This document shows, piece by piece, positions 1 through 9,801 of a DNA stretch of 64,000 bases. Numbering within the stretch: position 1 is the first letter of the stretch; every line of letters begins with the position of its first letter. This DNA is from Paenibacillus sp. NAIST15-1 (GTDB taxonomy: Bacteria; Bacillota; Bacilli; Paenibacillales; Paenibacillaceae): assembly GCF_001894745.1 (NCBI RefSeq), contig NZ_BBYF01000011.1, forward strand, positions 142,097 through 206,096, in the 5' to 3' direction. Both the position numbers and the translations under genes were made by a program. A model generated the notes under the pieces. That model worked only from the letters and a program-made list of their open reading frames with translations, searched no databases and was not told where the DNA came from.

Positions 1-291
1 CTCCATCGATGTAAATACTTGAACGCCATCTGCCCGATACAGTGTGATCTTGAGCGAGTGGTCAGCGACTCGACTGACCGCCTGGAACTTGTCCTGCGGC
101 TGGATGCGATACAGCGAAGGCGCTGCTATAACCTGCTCCACTTCACTTAGGCGCTCCATCACATCCATATATTCGGCTAATCCTTCCCGTTCATCATAGG
201 ACTGCAGCAGCCCGAACAAAGCAGCGAATGCCACGAGCGGCAGGATCATAACGACAAGACAAGTGATCATCAGCCAATGTGTAATCTTCAT
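1..291 (-). CDS. Sensor histidine kinase, N-terminal fragment (cut by window edge)
   Basis: The reading frame runs off the left edge; only the first 97 codons are present. The protein starts MKITHWLMITC, followed by one hydrophobic segment (about residues 6-28) and then a polar extracytoplasmic stretch. This is the usual start of a membrane sensor kinase. The ATG overlaps the stop codon of the response regulator upstream (ATGA arrangement at 288-291), so the two are translationally coupled. The kinase domains themselves lie outside the window, so the identity rests on the partner gene and the membrane topology. The signal sensed cannot be told. Confidence 0.75.
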   Translation of the reverse strand, partial: MKITHWLMITCLVVMILPLVAFAALFGLLQSYDEREGLAEYMDVMERLSEVEQVIAAPSLYRIQPQDKFQAVSRVADHSLKITLYRADGVQVFTSME

Positions 292-995
292 CTGCGCCGC
301 TCACCAATGAACCGATAGCCCGTTCCCCACACCGTCTGTATATAAGTGGGATTGCGTACGTCATCTCCAAGCTTCATGCGCAGACTCTTAATATGAACAG
401 ACACCGTGTTGTTGCCTTCCGCATCGGCCTGCTGCCATACATGCTCATATAGCTCCTTCTTCGTAAACGCACGCTGCGGGTGATGAGCAAGAAGTACGAG
501 AAGTGCCCATTCCTTGGCGGTTAGGGTGATGGACTGATCTCCCATGCTTGCAAGTTGGTGCTTCTCATCAATAGCGAGCCCACCCTCGAAGGACAAGCTG
601 TCCGTTGAGGCTTCTGCCCCATCCGTATAACGCTTGAATCTTCGCAGATGCGAATCGATTCTAGCCGTAAGCTCGGACAAGCTGAACGGCTTCGTCACGT
701 AATCATCCGCCCCGAGCTTCAAGCCCTGTACCTTGACCTCATCCTCCAGCCGCGCACTTACTATAAGAAGCGGAACCTTGCTCGACAGCCGGATATTTTT
801 ACACAAGGTGAACCCATCCATCTCCGGCAGCATCAAGTCTACGATAACCATGTCATAGGTACCAATGCGGAAATCCTCCCACCCCTCCAGTCCTGTGGAA
901 GACCAGGTGACCTCGTATCCTTCCCGACGCAAATGATCTCTAACAATTCTCGCGATTTCTCTATCATCTTCGACAAGTAATATGTTCGCATTCAT
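288..995 (-). CDS. OmpR/PhoB-family response regulator
   Basis: DNA-binding response regulator of 235 residues. The receiver domain (about 1-115) has the acidic pair D10-D11, phosphoacceptor D53 in the sequence VDLMLP, S80 in place of the usual Thr, and K102 in TKPF. A PhoB-type winged helix follows (about 130-232) with the typical YIQTVWGTGYRF end. An AAGGAG site precedes the ATG. It is the first gene of a two-gene operon with the kinase that follows. The target genes are unknown; the D-Ala ligase gene 245 bp upstream is in the same direction but has its own terminator, so a link to it is only a guess. Confidence 0.93.
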   Translation of the reverse strand: MNANILLVEDDREIARIVRDHLRREGYEVTWSSTGLEGWEDFRIGTYDMVIVDLMLPEMDGFTLCKNIRLSSKVPLLIVSARLEDEVKVQGLKLGADDYVTKPFSLSELTARIDSHLRRFKRYTDGAEASTDSLSFEGGLAIDEKHQLASMGDQSITLTAKEWALLVLLAHHPQRAFTKKELYEHVWQQADAEGNNTVSVHIKSLRMKLGDDVRNPTYIQTVWGTGYRFIGERRR

Positions 996-1113
996 GTGTA
1001 TCTCGCTCCTTGCCTACATTATAATTGTTCCTAAGCTGCATCCTTCGGATTTCATACTTTCTTTATAAAATCGACCGCAATTGGATAGACCATATGCATC
1101 CTAGTTATTACAT

Positions 1114-1164
1114 AAAAAATAGGCCTGCCCTGCAAGTAGTTGCTCTACTCACAAGACAGCCCAT
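1114..1164 (-). terminator. Rho-independent terminator after ddl
   Basis: On the minus strand a roughly 12-bp stem with one mismatch and a few G-U pairs (outer GGGCTGTC against GGCAGGCC) closes a loop that itself contains a GTAG/CTAC hairpin, and is followed by a run of T (1114-1120 on the complement). It lies 75 bp past the ddl stop. Confidence 0.75.
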
Positions 1165-1239
1165 TCTATTTCTTCCTATTAATTAGGTTACACAAATTCC
1201 GTGTTCGTAACCTGCAATAACTCAAGCAGCACCTTCTGC

Positions 1240-2343
1240 TTATACATTTTCAAAATAAAGCTGCTGCTTCACTTTGTAGCGTTCCATCGCTAATTGAATC
1301 AAACGATCCAGCAGCGCTCCGTACGCAATCCCTGTTTCCTTCCACATGAGCGGATACATGCTAAAAGGCGTAAAGCCGGGCATCGTATTCACTTCATTGA
1401 TGAATACCTGCATATCCGAACGTCGTACGAAGAAGTCGACGCGAGACAAGCCTGAGCCGTCAATCGCTCGAAATGCAAGTACCGCCATCTCGCGCAGGCG
1501 ATCCAGAAGCTCTTCGTCCAGCGGAGCTGGGATAACGATCTGCGATTTGCCATCGATATATTTTGCTTTGTAATCATAGAACTCACCGGAAGACACAATT
1601 TCGCCTGGCACGGATGCTTCTGCTTCGTCATTGCCAAGCACGCTGACTTCTACTTCGCGAGCGTCTACGAACTCTTCTACAATTACCTTGCGGTCATAGC
1701 GAAGCGCAACCTCGATTGCCTGCTTCAACTCGGCATCATTGCGCGCCTTCGAAATGCCTACCGACGAACCCAAGTTAGCTGGCTTAATGAAGCATGGGTA
1801 GCCAAGTTCTGATTCAATATTGGCCATCACATCGGCTTGATGATGCTCCCATTCGCTGCGAATGAAGTGAACATATTTGCATTGCGGCAAGCCGGCATGC
1901 GCAAATACCTGCTTCATGACAGCCTTATCCATACCTACGGATGATGCCAATACACCTGCGCCGACATAAGGCACATTCGCCATTTCGAACAAGCCTTGGA
2001 TCGTTCCGTCTTCCCCGTTCGTTCCATGAATAAGTGGGAACATAACATCGATGCTGTCCCCAGCATTTCCGGTGCTGTCGACTCGAGCGAACAGCATTTC
2101 CATTGCGTCCTTCGTGTAACCGGCAGCGCCTTCTAATGTCAGCTCTGATTTATCGCTAAATGGTTGATGACGCAATTCTCCTACGCGCCATTCCCCTGTT
2201 TTTGTAATATAGAATGGAATAATATCATACTTCTCGTAATCCATTGCTCCCATCACGGCAAATGCCGTCGATAATGATACTTCGTGTTCTCCTGATTTGC
2301 CGCCGTACACCAAGCCGACGCGCATCTTCTCCTGTTGTCCCAT
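1240..2343 (-). CDS. ddl: D-alanine--D-alanine ligase
   Basis: ATP-grasp ligase that joins two D-alanines for the peptidoglycan stem peptide in the cytoplasm. The 367 residues match the usual Ddl length. Visible marks are GGKSGEHEVSL near the N-terminus, the ATP-grasp stretch PCFIKPANLGSSVGI, the omega loop FYDYKAKY, and the C-terminal INEVNTMPGFT. The tyrosine in the YDYKAKY loop is typical of D-Ala-D-Ala enzymes rather than D-Ala-D-Lac (VanA-type) ligases, so this is not a resistance ligase. An internal ATG six codons in (MRVGLVYGG) is an alternative start. It is transcribed alone or with the amidase gene upstream (61-bp gap) and ends at a clear terminator. Confidence 0.95.
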   Translation of the reverse strand: MGQQEKMRVGLVYGGKSGEHEVSLSTAFAVMGAMDYEKYDIIPFYITKTGEWRVGELRHQPFSDKSELTLEGAAGYTKDAMEMLFARVDSTGNAGDSIDVMFPLIHGTNGEDGTIQGLFEMANVPYVGAGVLASSVGMDKAVMKQVFAHAGLPQCKYVHFIRSEWEHHQADVMANIESELGYPCFIKPANLGSSVGISKARNDAELKQAIEVALRYDRKVIVEEFVDAREVEVSVLGNDEAEASVPGEIVSSGEFYDYKAKYIDGKSQIVIPAPLDEELLDRLREMAVLAFRAIDGSGLSRVDFFVRRSDMQVFINEVNTMPGFTPFSMYPLMWKETGIAYGALLDRLIQLAMERYKVKQQLYFENV

Positions 2344-2404
2344 AATTCCCTCCGTCAGCGCATCAAGCGCCTGTTGTCCCTCCTACGCTGTCCATGCTGC
2401 TCCT

Positions 2405-3412
2405 CTACAGAGCATCAATAATATGGAAGAAGCGATATTGCGTAGCCTCAGTCCACGCGTAGGAATCCTGATAGTCCCAATAACGGTGACGGCTGTTCGT
2501 CGTATGCGCATTAATGAGCGGCATGCCGTTTGCATCAAATGCAGTTACGATCGTCGTGTGTTGGAAATGGCCATCTCCATCCCAATCATAGGCGATGACG
2601 TCGCCAAGCTGCAGATCAGTTGGCTGTGCAACCAGCTCTGCTCGCAAGCTAGATGCGCTATTAGCAAGCAAGCGCTCTAGACTGTTCGCGACCGCCCAGC
2701 TGTAGCTCCAGCTCTCCTGACCGTTGACCATTCCTTTATACCACCAGCCCGTTTCTCTTCTACCAGTATAGTTCATAGGCACCCCCCCTGCAAAGAGACA
2801 TTGGGAGACATAATTGGTGCAATCGACCTCAAACGACAGAAAACGGGGATTAGGCTCGTTCCACCATTGTTCTGCATATTGTACCGCTCTCTCCCGCCGA
2901 TAGGGGGAAGACTTCTGCGGCCGCATATTCATGCCTAGCACATCATAATTCAATAGGGGCATCGAGCGGTTCTGCCTCTCAGCATAATGCTGCGCCTCAT
3001 GATTCTCGTCATCCAGCTTGCTGCCATGACGCTCATGGGCTGGTGTTTCTACTCGTGTAATAATCCAGCTGTCACCGTCTCGATTCAGTGTCAATCGCTC
3101 GATGTCAATTCGCTCATCGAACAAGGACACACCCTGCTGGTCATACTCGCGCTGGACGTGGAACTCTACGTCGACAGCCACTTCTCCATCGCCTTCATGC
3201 TTGCGTACGATTTTAGCCTTTGTCTCGCTCTTAAGCGGTGTTGTTCCGCGTTCGCGATACCACAATTTCAATCTTCTGGCCCGCTCGCTGGCCTTCATAA
3301 CATACTCCATATCCTCGATAGGTGCCTGAACCGCATAATTCCGATCATCCACTTCTGAGCGATTGTGCTGATCTACATAGAGATACAGCGTATTTTTCCA
3401 ATCTTGCCGCAT
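2405..3412 (-). CDS. Amidase_6-type (cysteine peptidase-like) domain protein
   Basis: Protein of 335 residues starting MRQDWKNTL; this start is chosen because AAGGAGG lies eight bases upstream, while an upstream in-frame start has no such site. The N-terminal half is a mixed polar region without a signal peptide or membrane segment. The C-terminal half carries the putative amidase domain of the NlpC/P60-like fold: DCTNYVSQCLFAGG supplies the likely catalytic Cys, and HFQHTTIV with INAHTTN supply candidate His residues. Family members are thought to act on peptidoglycan or peptide amide bonds. The missing signal peptide is odd for a wall enzyme: it may be exported another way or act inside the cell, for instance in the spore mother cell. 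It precedes ddl in the same direction. Confidence 0.75.
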   Translation of the reverse strand: MRQDWKNTLYLYVDQHNRSEVDDRNYAVQAPIEDMEYVMKASERARRLKLWYRERGTTPLKSETKAKIVRKHEGDGEVAVDVEFHVQREYDQQGVSLFDERIDIERLTLNRDGDSWIITRVETPAHERHGSKLDDENHEAQHYAERQNRSMPLLNYDVLGMNMRPQKSSPYRRERAVQYAEQWWNEPNPRFLSFEVDCTNYVSQCLFAGGVPMNYTGRRETGWWYKGMVNGQESWSYSWAVANSLERLLANSASSLRAELVAQPTDLQLGDVIAYDWDGDGHFQHTTIVTAFDANGMPLINAHTTNSRHRYWDYQDSYAWTEATQYRFFHIIDAL

Positions 3413-3653
3413 GCTACTGCCTCCTTGTACGGGCGCGCCTCCGGCGGACAACCGTCCTTGAAAGCCGCGGAATATTGCTACCATATATATGCGTCATCCA
3501 CATCGCTCATGTCCTGTGGAATGGCCTTGGGAAGCACGGTTATCAATTGTGTGCTTAGGGCTACGAATCTGCTCTTTATCGAACAAACGACCAGACATCA
3601 CAAATATGTGCGAAAAGCACGTACATTTAGGCATTTTTATGCAGAAAAACCTC

Positions 3654-3716
3654 TTTACGCTCATACGGGAACACGCTATACTGGAGATGTGAAGCAATTA
3701 TGAAATAACGTTTCAT
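3654..3716 (+). promoter_or_regulatory. acnA promoter (sigma-A type) and downstream palindrome
   Basis: TTTACG (3654-3659), 17 bp, TATACT (3677-3682) fits a housekeeping promoter. Just past the expected start point lies an inverted repeat, ATGAAA-N5-TTTCAT (3700-3716), a likely operator position. In Bacillus, aconitase genes are repressed by CcpC and CodY, but this palindrome does not match the CcpC ATAA/TTAT dyad, so the regulator is open. The rest of the 414-bp gap 3413-3826 shows no gene. Confidence 0.7.
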
Positions 3717-3826
3717 CTAGTGGAACTGATAGAAAAAAATTAACTACCTGCATACCTGCCAGCACACGTGAATCAGATGCATCACCAAGCAAGAGATGAA
3801 CACAGAACCAAGAAGGAGGTTTCTCT

Positions 3827-6550
3827 ATGGCAAGAACAGATGCTTTTTCTACAGCACGCGAGTTAACCGTCGGTAATCATTCCTATCGCTACTACAGCTT
3901 GGAAGCGTTCGAGGCGCAAGGCAACGATATTTCCCGCCTTCCATTTTCGATCAAGGTGCTGCTTGAAGCAGCCCTGCGCCAATTCGACGGCCGCGCCATT
4001 ACGAAGGATCACGTAAACCAGATCGCCAATTGGGCGAATGGCCGTGATGAGAATAAAGAGATTCCATTCATTCCAGCACGTATCGTGCTTCAGGACTTCA
4101 CAGGCGTACCCGTTGTTGTCGATCTGGCAGCGATGCGGGATACGGTGAAAAAAGCCGGTGGAGATCCGAAGCAAATTAATCCGCTTGTTCCGGTCGATCT
4201 CGTTATTGACCACTCTGTCATGGTTGATGCATTCGGCACTAAGGATGCACTCGAATATAACATGAACGTGGAATTTGAGCGCAACGAAGAGCGCTACCGC
4301 TTCCTTCGCTGGGCGCAAACGGCGTTCGACAACTTCCGTGCGGTACCACCTGCAACAGGTATCGTTCACCAAGTGAACTTGGAATACCTCGCTTCCGTAG
4401 CGGCTACGAAGCAGGTTGACGGCGTTACTGAAGTATATCCTGACTCGCTCGTTGGTACAGATTCGCATACGACGATGATCAATGGTCTTGGCGTTGTAGG
4501 CTGGGGCGTTGGCGGTATTGAAGCAGAGGCAGGCATGCTCGGACAGCCGCTCTACTTCGTTACACCAGAGGTTATCGGCTTCAAGCTAACAGGCAGCTTG
4601 GCGGAAGGCGCTACGGCGACTGACCTTGCACTGACAGTTACCCAAATGCTGCGCAAGAAGGGCGTAGTCGGCAAGTTCGTTGAATTCTTCGGTCCAGGCC
4701 TTGGGAACATCAGCTTGGCTGACCGCGCAACTGTAGCGAACATGGCTCCAGAATACGGAGCAACAATCGGCTTCTTCCCAGTTGACCAAGAGACATTGAA
4801 CTACATGAGCTTGACTGGCCGCTCCGAAGAGCAAATCGAGCTCGTGAAGGCTTATTATACAGCCCAAGGCTTATTCCGCACGGAGGCTACCGAAGATCCG
4901 GCATTCACAGATGTCATTGAATTGGATCTCGGCTCGATCGTACCAAGCTTGGCTGGTCCGAAGCGTCCGCAAGACCGTGTAGAGCTGACGAACATGAAGC
5001 AATCCTTCCTTGATATCGTGCGCACGCCGATCGATAAGGGTGGATATGGTCTGAGCGACGAGAAGATCGAACAGCAAGTTGCGGTTACTCATCCGAACGG
5101 TGAGACAACACAGCTGAAGACAGGTGCTGTCGTAATCGCGGCTATCACTAGCTGTACGAATACGTCCAATCCTAGCGTAATGATCGGTGCAGGTCTAGTT
5201 GCAAAGAAAGCGGTAGAGCGTGGCTTGAAGAAGCCTGCTTACGTGAAGAGCAGCTTGACGCCTGGTTCCCTGGTCGTTACCGAATATTTGAACAAATCCG
5301 GCTTGATCGAGCCGCTGGAAGCGCTCGGCTTCCATGTTGCCGGCTACGGCTGCGCAACATGTATCGGCAACTCCGGTCCGCTTCCTGACGAAGTAAGCAA
5401 GGCAATCGCAGATGAGGATATGACCGTTGCCGCTGTCTTGTCCGGTAACCGCAACTTCGAAGGCCGTGTCCATGCTCAGGTGAAGGCGAACTATCTTGCT
5501 TCTCCTCCACTGGTTGTGGCATATGCACTTGCGGGTACAGTCAACATTGACCTTGCGAACGAGCCGCTTGGCTACAACAGCAACAATGAACCTGTATTCT
5601 TGAAGGACATCTGGCCAACATCCGAAGAAATCAAGGAAGCTGTTGCTCAAGCGATTACACCGGATATGTTCCGTGATAAATACGAAAATGTATTTACTCA
5701 AAACGAGCGCTGGAACTCCATTCCGGTTCCAGAAGGCGAGTTGTACGAGTGGGATGAGAAGTCCACGTACATTCAGAATCCTCCGTTCTTCTCGAACCTT
5801 GGCTCTGATTTGAACGATATTGCAGATATCCGCGACGCGAAGGTATTAGCGCTGCTCGGCGATTCCGTAACGACTGACCATATCTCGCCAGCCGGCAATA
5901 TTAAGGTCGACAGCCCTGCTGGACAATACTTGATCGATAATGGCGTAACTCGTCAGGACTTCAACTCCTACGGTTCCCGCCGCGGCAACCATGAGGTCAT
6001 GATGCGCGGTACATTCGCAAACATCCGTATCCGCAACCAAATCGCGCCAGGCACAGAAGGCGGCGTAACGAAGTACTTGCCTACGGATGAAGTGATGTCC
6101 ATCTATGATGCTTCCATGAAGTATCAAGCAGACGGTACGAACCTGATCGTAATCGCTGGTAAAGAATACGGTACAGGAAGCTCCCGCGACTGGGCTGCGA
6201 AGGGTACTTACCTGCTCGGCGCAAAAGCTGTTATCGCCGAAAGCTTTGAACGTATCCATCGTTCCAACCTGGTCGGCATGGGCGTTCTGCCGCTTCAATT
6301 CCAAGACGGCAACAGCTGGCAGACTCTCGCCTTGACTGGAACGGAAACATTCAGCATCGTAGGCTTGTCCAACAACGTGGAGCCAGGTCAATCCCTGCAA
6401 GTTGTGGCAACTCGCGAAGACGGTACGCAATTCGAATTCCCGGTAACAGTTCGTCTCGACAGCATGGTCGATGTCGACTACTACCATAACGGCGGCATCC
6501 TGCAAACGGTTCTTCGCCAAATGATCGCGCAAGAGCGCTCGCACGCGTAA
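3827..6550 (+). CDS. acnA: Aconitate hydratase
   Basis: TCA-cycle enzyme that interconverts citrate and isocitrate through a [4Fe-4S] cluster. At 907 residues it matches the bacterial AcnA/IRP1-like class (CitB of Bacillus). The cluster cysteines are in SCTNTSNP and [14 protein letters not shown]; the swivel domain carries [25 protein letters not shown] sits eight bases before the ATG. The apo-form of such proteins binds iron-responsive RNA elements in Bacillus, a property that cannot be judged here. It stands alone, with its own promoter and a strong terminator. Confidence 0.98.
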   Translation: MARTDAFSTARELTVGNHSYRYYSLEAFEAQGNDISRLPFSIKVLLEAALRQFDGRAITKDHVNQIANWANGRDENKEIPFIPARIVLQDFTGVPVVVDLAAMRDTVKKAGGDPKQINPLVPVDLVIDHSVMVDAFGTKDALEYNMNVEFERNEERYRFLRWAQTAFDNFRAVPPATGIVHQVNLEYLASVAATKQVDGVTEVYPDSLVGTDSHTTMINGLGVVGWGVGGIEAEAGMLGQPLYFVTPEVIGFKLTGSLAEGATATDLALTVTQMLRKKGVVGKFVEFFGPGLGNISLADRATVANMAPEYGATIGFFPVDQETLNYMSLTGRSEEQIELVKAYYTAQGLFRTEATEDPAFTDVIELDLGSIVPSLAGPKRPQDRVELTNMKQSFLDIVRTPIDKGGYGLSDEKIEQQVAVTHPNGETTQLKTGAVVIAAITSCTNTSNPSVMIGAGLVAKKAVERGLKKPAYVKSSLTPGSLVVTEYLNKSGLIEPLEALGFHVAGYGCATCIGNSGPLPDEVSKAIADEDMTVAAVLSGNRNFEGRVHAQVKANYLASPPLVVAYALAGTVNIDLANEPLGYNSNNEPVFLKDIWPTSEEIKEAVAQAITPDMFRDKYENVFTQNERWNSIPVPEGELYEWDEKSTYIQNPPFFSNLGSDLNDIADIRDAKVLALLGDSVTTDHISPAGNIKVDSPAGQYLIDNGVTRQDFNSYGSRRGNHEVMMRGTFANIRIRNQIAPGTEGGVTKYLPTDEVMSIYDASMKYQADGTNLIVIAGKEYGTGSSRDWAAKGTYLLGAKAVIAESFERIHRSNLVGMGVLPLQFQDGNSWQTLALTGTETFSIVGLSNNVEPGQSLQVVATREDGTQFEFPVTVRLDSMVDVDYYHNGGILQTVLRQMIAQERSHA

Positions 6551-6589
6551 CTATAATTAATCTCGACCCAACATGGTAAACATAAAGAG

Positions 6590-6659
6590 CCCCCTTATCG
6601 TCGATATTGGCTGGACACCTAATGTGTTCCTCCAATAAAGGTATAAGGGGGACTTTTTT
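6590..6659 (+). terminator. Terminator after acnA
   Basis: CCCCCTTAT (6590-6598) pairs with ATAAGGGGG (6643-6651); an inner ATTGG/CCAAT stem closes the loop. The tail is seven-base T-rich (CTTTTTTA). Confidence 0.85.
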
Positions 6660-6795
6660 ATACATGTATGAAAAAAGAAGTACCTGTAATTCACGAGACG
6701 TAATGTATGGCGAGAAAAGGCTAGCTCAATCCTCAGACTCTGCTACTGTTACTTCAGTTACTGTTGCTGCCTCTGCCTCTGACTCAGCCCCGCCA

Positions 6796-7173
6796 TCAAC
6801 CTTGGCCCCTTCCCCCTCCTTCATCCCGCTGTTGGCCATGGATGAACTTCAAATGTTCTCTCCCCCAGCTGCACATACTGTCGAGAACCGTAACCAAGGA
6901 CTGGCCATGCTCCGAGAGACGGTATTCCACCCGAGGCGGCACCTCCGGATAGACGATCCGCTCAATAAGCTGATCTTGTTCCAGTTCCCGTAACTGTTTG
7001 GCCAGCGTGCCTTGGGTGACATCTGGAATGATCCGCCGCAATTCCCCAAATCGTTGGGTGCCATTGATTACTAGAATAAATAGAATGAGAGGCTTCCACT
7101 TGCCTCCGATTCGCTCAAGCGTCGTCATCACGCCAAGTAATCGCGGCTCCTGCAAATCCATCGCTTCATTCAC
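6796..7173 (-). CDS. HxlR-family winged-helix regulator
   Basis: DNA-binding protein of about 125 residues. The core [16 protein letters not shown] and the wing region [24 protein letters not shown] are typical of HxlR/YodB regulators, which often sense electrophiles or oxidants through an N-terminal Cys. That Cys is absent here; the only Cys is near residue 103 in the dimerisation helix. A GAGGTGA site is only three bases before the first ATG, so the ATG four codons later is also possible. The C-terminus is Gly/Arg-rich. It is divergent from an SDR gene with a palindrome between them, so repression of that gene is the natural inference. Confidence 0.9.
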   Translation of the reverse strand: MNEAMDLQEPRLLGVMTTLERIGGKWKPLILFILVINGTQRFGELRRIIPDVTQGTLAKQLRELEQDQLIERIVYPEVPPRVEYRLSEHGQSLVTVLDSMCSWGREHLKFIHGQQRDEGGGRGQG

Positions 7174-7243
7174 CTCGCAAGGGATATGTTGTCCTATATT
7201 TTTAAATAAATGTCCTGCCCTCCAATTCCTTAGCCTGTCAAAA

Positions 7244-7269
7244 AGTACGATTTTTCGTACTAAGTACGA
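7244..7269. promoter_or_regulatory. Probable HxlR operator: inverted plus direct half-sites
   Basis: AGTACGA (7244-7250), TTTT, TCGTACT (7255-7261) is a perfect inverted repeat, and a third AGTACGA half-site follows at 7263-7269. It lies midway between the divergent HxlR and SDR genes, where autoregulation of both is expected. Confidence 0.7.
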
Positions 7270-7345
7270 TGAAAGTGTCTACTTGGCACCCTTCTCTACT
7301 TGTTCCATAATAACGTCGAATTACAAGTGAGAGGAGTCAAGAACT

Positions 7346-8074
7346 ATGTCTACGATTTCATTACACAAGCAACGTGTTGTCATTATTGGAGGGAGCTCGG
7401 GAATTGGCTTGGAGACGGCCAAGCAAGCCGCTGAACAAGGAGCTTCTATCGTGCTTGCCAGCCGTTCCGCAGATAAATTGGAGCAAGCCCGTCAACTATT
7501 AGGGACAGATGTGACAGAGATTTATACGTTGGATAATCGCGATGAAGCTCAACTCGACCGCTTCTTCGAAACGGTTGGCCCATTTGATCATTTATTCACG
7601 CCTGGGGCTTCGTATGTTCGCGGCCCGATTACATCGACGCTTGAAATAGCTCGCAGCTGCTTCGATGCCAAGTTCTGGCCGCAATACCATGCGGTTAAAT
7701 ACGCGCTGCCGTACTTGAACCGCAGCGGCTCCATCGTGCTGATGTCAGGTGCATTCAGTCAACGTCCCCTTGCCGACGGCGCATCATACGCCGCTTGCAA
7801 TGGAGCTATCGAAAGTCTTGGCAAAGCCTTAGCCGTAGAACTAGCACCCATTCGCGTAAATGTCATCTCTCCGGGGACAGTTCGAACCCCCTTCAACTGG
7901 GAAGGTGCAGAACAGGCCATACGAGAGCAGGCCTATGAGCAATCTGCGCGCCTTAACCTGCTCGGCAGGGTAGGAGACGTCGAAGAAGCCGCGCATACGG
8001 TTATCTACTTAATGACGAACGGCTATACAACAGGAAGCACGCTGTATCCTGATGGAGGTTACCTTCTACGTTAA
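7346..8074 (+). CDS. Short-chain dehydrogenase/reductase, catalytic Lys replaced
   Basis: Rossmann-fold oxidoreductase of 242 residues. The nucleotide motif GGSSGIGLE is near the N-terminus and the C-terminal half has RVNVISPGTVRTPF. Catalytic S134 and Y148 are present, but the YxxxK motif reads YAACN: residue 152 is Asn instead of Lys. Lys normally lowers the Tyr pKa and holds the nicotinamide ribose, so either a subgroup-specific chemistry or a changed function is implied. GAGAGGAG precedes the ATG. Divergent from an HxlR regulator, so probably induced by a small toxic compound. Substrate unknown. Confidence 0.88.
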   Translation: MSTISLHKQRVVIIGGSSGIGLETAKQAAEQGASIVLASRSADKLEQARQLLGTDVTEIYTLDNRDEAQLDRFFETVGPFDHLFTPGASYVRGPITSTLEIARSCFDAKFWPQYHAVKYALPYLNRSGSIVLMSGAFSQRPLADGASYAACNGAIESLGKALAVELAPIRVNVISPGTVRTPFNWEGAEQAIREQAYEQSARLNLLGRVGDVEEAAHTVIYLMTNGYTTGSTLYPDGGYLLR

Positions 8075-8163
8075 CAAAAGCAAGTCATATCACGACAATG
8101 ACACGCTCTTCACACAGGGCTGACTGCCTCATCAAGTCCATTCTGTAGGGAGAGCAGTTCACA

Positions 8164-8874
8164 TTACAACTCCGCAAGGATCATTAGGTCGATTTCGAAC
8201 GTTTCTTTCAAGCCTGCTATACCCATCTCCGTTATATGAATGGCTCTTGTATCTGGCAGCCGCTTCATCCAGCCCAGCTCCAGCATTCTTTCCAATAACG
8301 CGTTGCCTAGTGCTCCTGCCAGATGGTGGCGACGCTCGCTCCAATCCAAACATTTTAGGATATAGGCACGACGCTTTTTCTTCGTTCCTGTAAGATCAAT
8401 TTGTAACTCTGCGAAAAAAGCCTCTCCCTTTTCCGTAATTCGAAAAGCTTCTCCGTCATCCTCCATCATGCCCATCCGTATAAGCGACTCTGTCACCTGA
8501 ACTCCAGCATATCCAGCCAAATGATCGTAGCAGGTGCGTGCAAAGCGAAGCTTCTTATCTTCAGCATGCTGCTTCAACGAGCGAATCGGAACCGGTGGCG
8601 CAATAGATAGTAAGGTTTCCATAACACGCGCTACCTCTTGATCTCGAATGCCATAATAGCGGTGGCGCCCCTGCTTCTCCATCATTATGACGCCCGCCTC
8701 GATCATTTTGGAGAGGTGAAAGCTAGCTGTCTGCGGCTTGATGTTCGCCATTGAAGCCAACTCGCTAGCCGGGTGGAAGCGGCCATCCAATAAAGCCGTC
8801 AGCATAGAGGCACGAGAACAATCGCTGACAAGCGAAGCAATTACGGCTGCATTTGGATTCGATTTTCTGGACAT
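8164..8874 (-). CDS. ArsR-like winged-helix transcriptional regulator
   Basis: Protein of 236 residues. Residues 1-100 form an ArsR-type helix-turn-helix: SRASMLTALLDGRFHPASEL, then KPQTASFHLSKMIEAGVI and the wing MEKQGRHRYYGI. The long C-terminal half is a second domain with predicted winged-helix-like character (FRITEKGEAFFAEL) seen in larger ArsR relatives. There is no cluster of Cys/His to suggest metal sensing. GGGGAGGG precedes the ATG. Divergent from a flavin reductase-like gene 108 bp away, which it may control. Confidence 0.85.
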   Translation of the reverse strand: MSRKSNPNAAVIASLVSDCSRASMLTALLDGRFHPASELASMANIKPQTASFHLSKMIEAGVIMMEKQGRHRYYGIRDQEVARVMETLLSIAPPVPIRSLKQHAEDKKLRFARTCYDHLAGYAGVQVTESLIRMGMMEDDGEAFRITEKGEAFFAELQIDLTGTKKKRRAYILKCLDWSERRHHLAGALGNALLERMLELGWMKRLPDTRAIHITEMGIAGLKETFEIDLMILAEL

Positions 8875-8982
8875 CCAATATCCCTCCCCAATTTGTAATC
8901 CATACTTCGATGATAATGGAATTATTTACGTATTACAATGAGGCAGAAGGAATAAATACCTACATAACAGGAGGCAGCACCT

Positions 8983-9603
8983 ATGGAGACGAGCAAACAA
9001 AAAATCGCAACAAAACACATTCAACCGAAAATCCTCTATTATGGAACGCCCGTTATTTTATTGAGCACCTTAAATGAGGATGGAACTGTCAATATAAGTC
9101 CCCTATCCTCCTCTTGGGCGTTAGGGCAATGCATCGTGCTTGGAATCGGACTAGGAAGCAAAACGTTTGAAAATCTACAGCGTCATCAAGAATGCGTCAT
9201 CAATGTGCCAAGCCCTGATCTGTGGGGAAATGTCGAAAAGCTGGCGCCTTACACAGGAAAGCAGCAGGTTCCAGAATGGAAACTGCCGTTAGGTTTTTCT
9301 TATAATAAGAACAAGTACGAAGCGGGTGATCTGACACCGACTGAGTCAGTTGCCGTACAGCCTACCCGCATTGCAGAATGCCCTATTCAAATCGAAGCAC
9401 AGGTGAGACATATTCGTATCCCCGAGCATACTTCGTTTATGGCGATTGTCGAGACGGAAGCCGTTCACGTTCATGCCCATGAGGATATTCTCATCGGGGA
9501 TAACCATATTGATCCGCGGAAATGGAGTCCGCTTATTTATAACTTCCGCCACTACTTCGGACTTGGCACTGAGCTCGGCAAGACGTACCGAGCAGAAACA
9601 TAA
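8983..9603 (+). CDS. Flavin reductase-like FMN-binding split-barrel protein
   Basis: Cytoplasmic protein of 206 residues. The N-terminal half (YYGTPVILLSTLNEDGTVNISPLSSSWALG) and the CVINVPSPDLWGNVE stretch fit the flavin reductase-like split barrel, which binds FMN and reduces flavin or an aromatic substrate. AGGAGG sits eight bases before the ATG. It is divergent from an ArsR-like regulator, a common pairing. The substrate cannot be told; nothing else in the neighbourhood points to a pathway. Confidence 0.85.
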   Translation: METSKQKIATKHIQPKILYYGTPVILLSTLNEDGTVNISPLSSSWALGQCIVLGIGLGSKTFENLQRHQECVINVPSPDLWGNVEKLAPYTGKQQVPEWKLPLGFSYNKNKYEAGDLTPTESVAVQPTRIAECPIQIEAQVRHIRIPEHTSFMAIVETEAVHVHAHEDILIGDNHIDPRKWSPLIYNFRHYFGLGTELGKTYRAET

Positions 9604-9801
9604 AGCAATAAAAAATCCGTTGTACCGGAGAGAAACAATCCTTTTTCCGGTCAGCGAGCTATCATTTCAGGTCTATGAAATGTGCATCTCCCCCTTTAGA
9701 GCCGCCCTCGCTGCCGCTTACTCTTTGGCATACTCTATTCAGAAAGTCTACTATTCGTTTCATATTGCAACTGAAGCAATCTGCAAAAGGAGGGCTCGAG
9801 A

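Noticed and set aside
1240..2343. VanA-type D-Ala-D-Lac ligase next to a two-component system
   Set aside because: The omega loop has the D-Ala-D-Ala type Tyr, no vanH or vanX is present, and a terminator separates the genes.
3863..6544. Several antisense frames over 60-230 codons inside acnA
   Set aside because: Shadows of a strongly biased coding sequence; no ribosome sites or family signatures.
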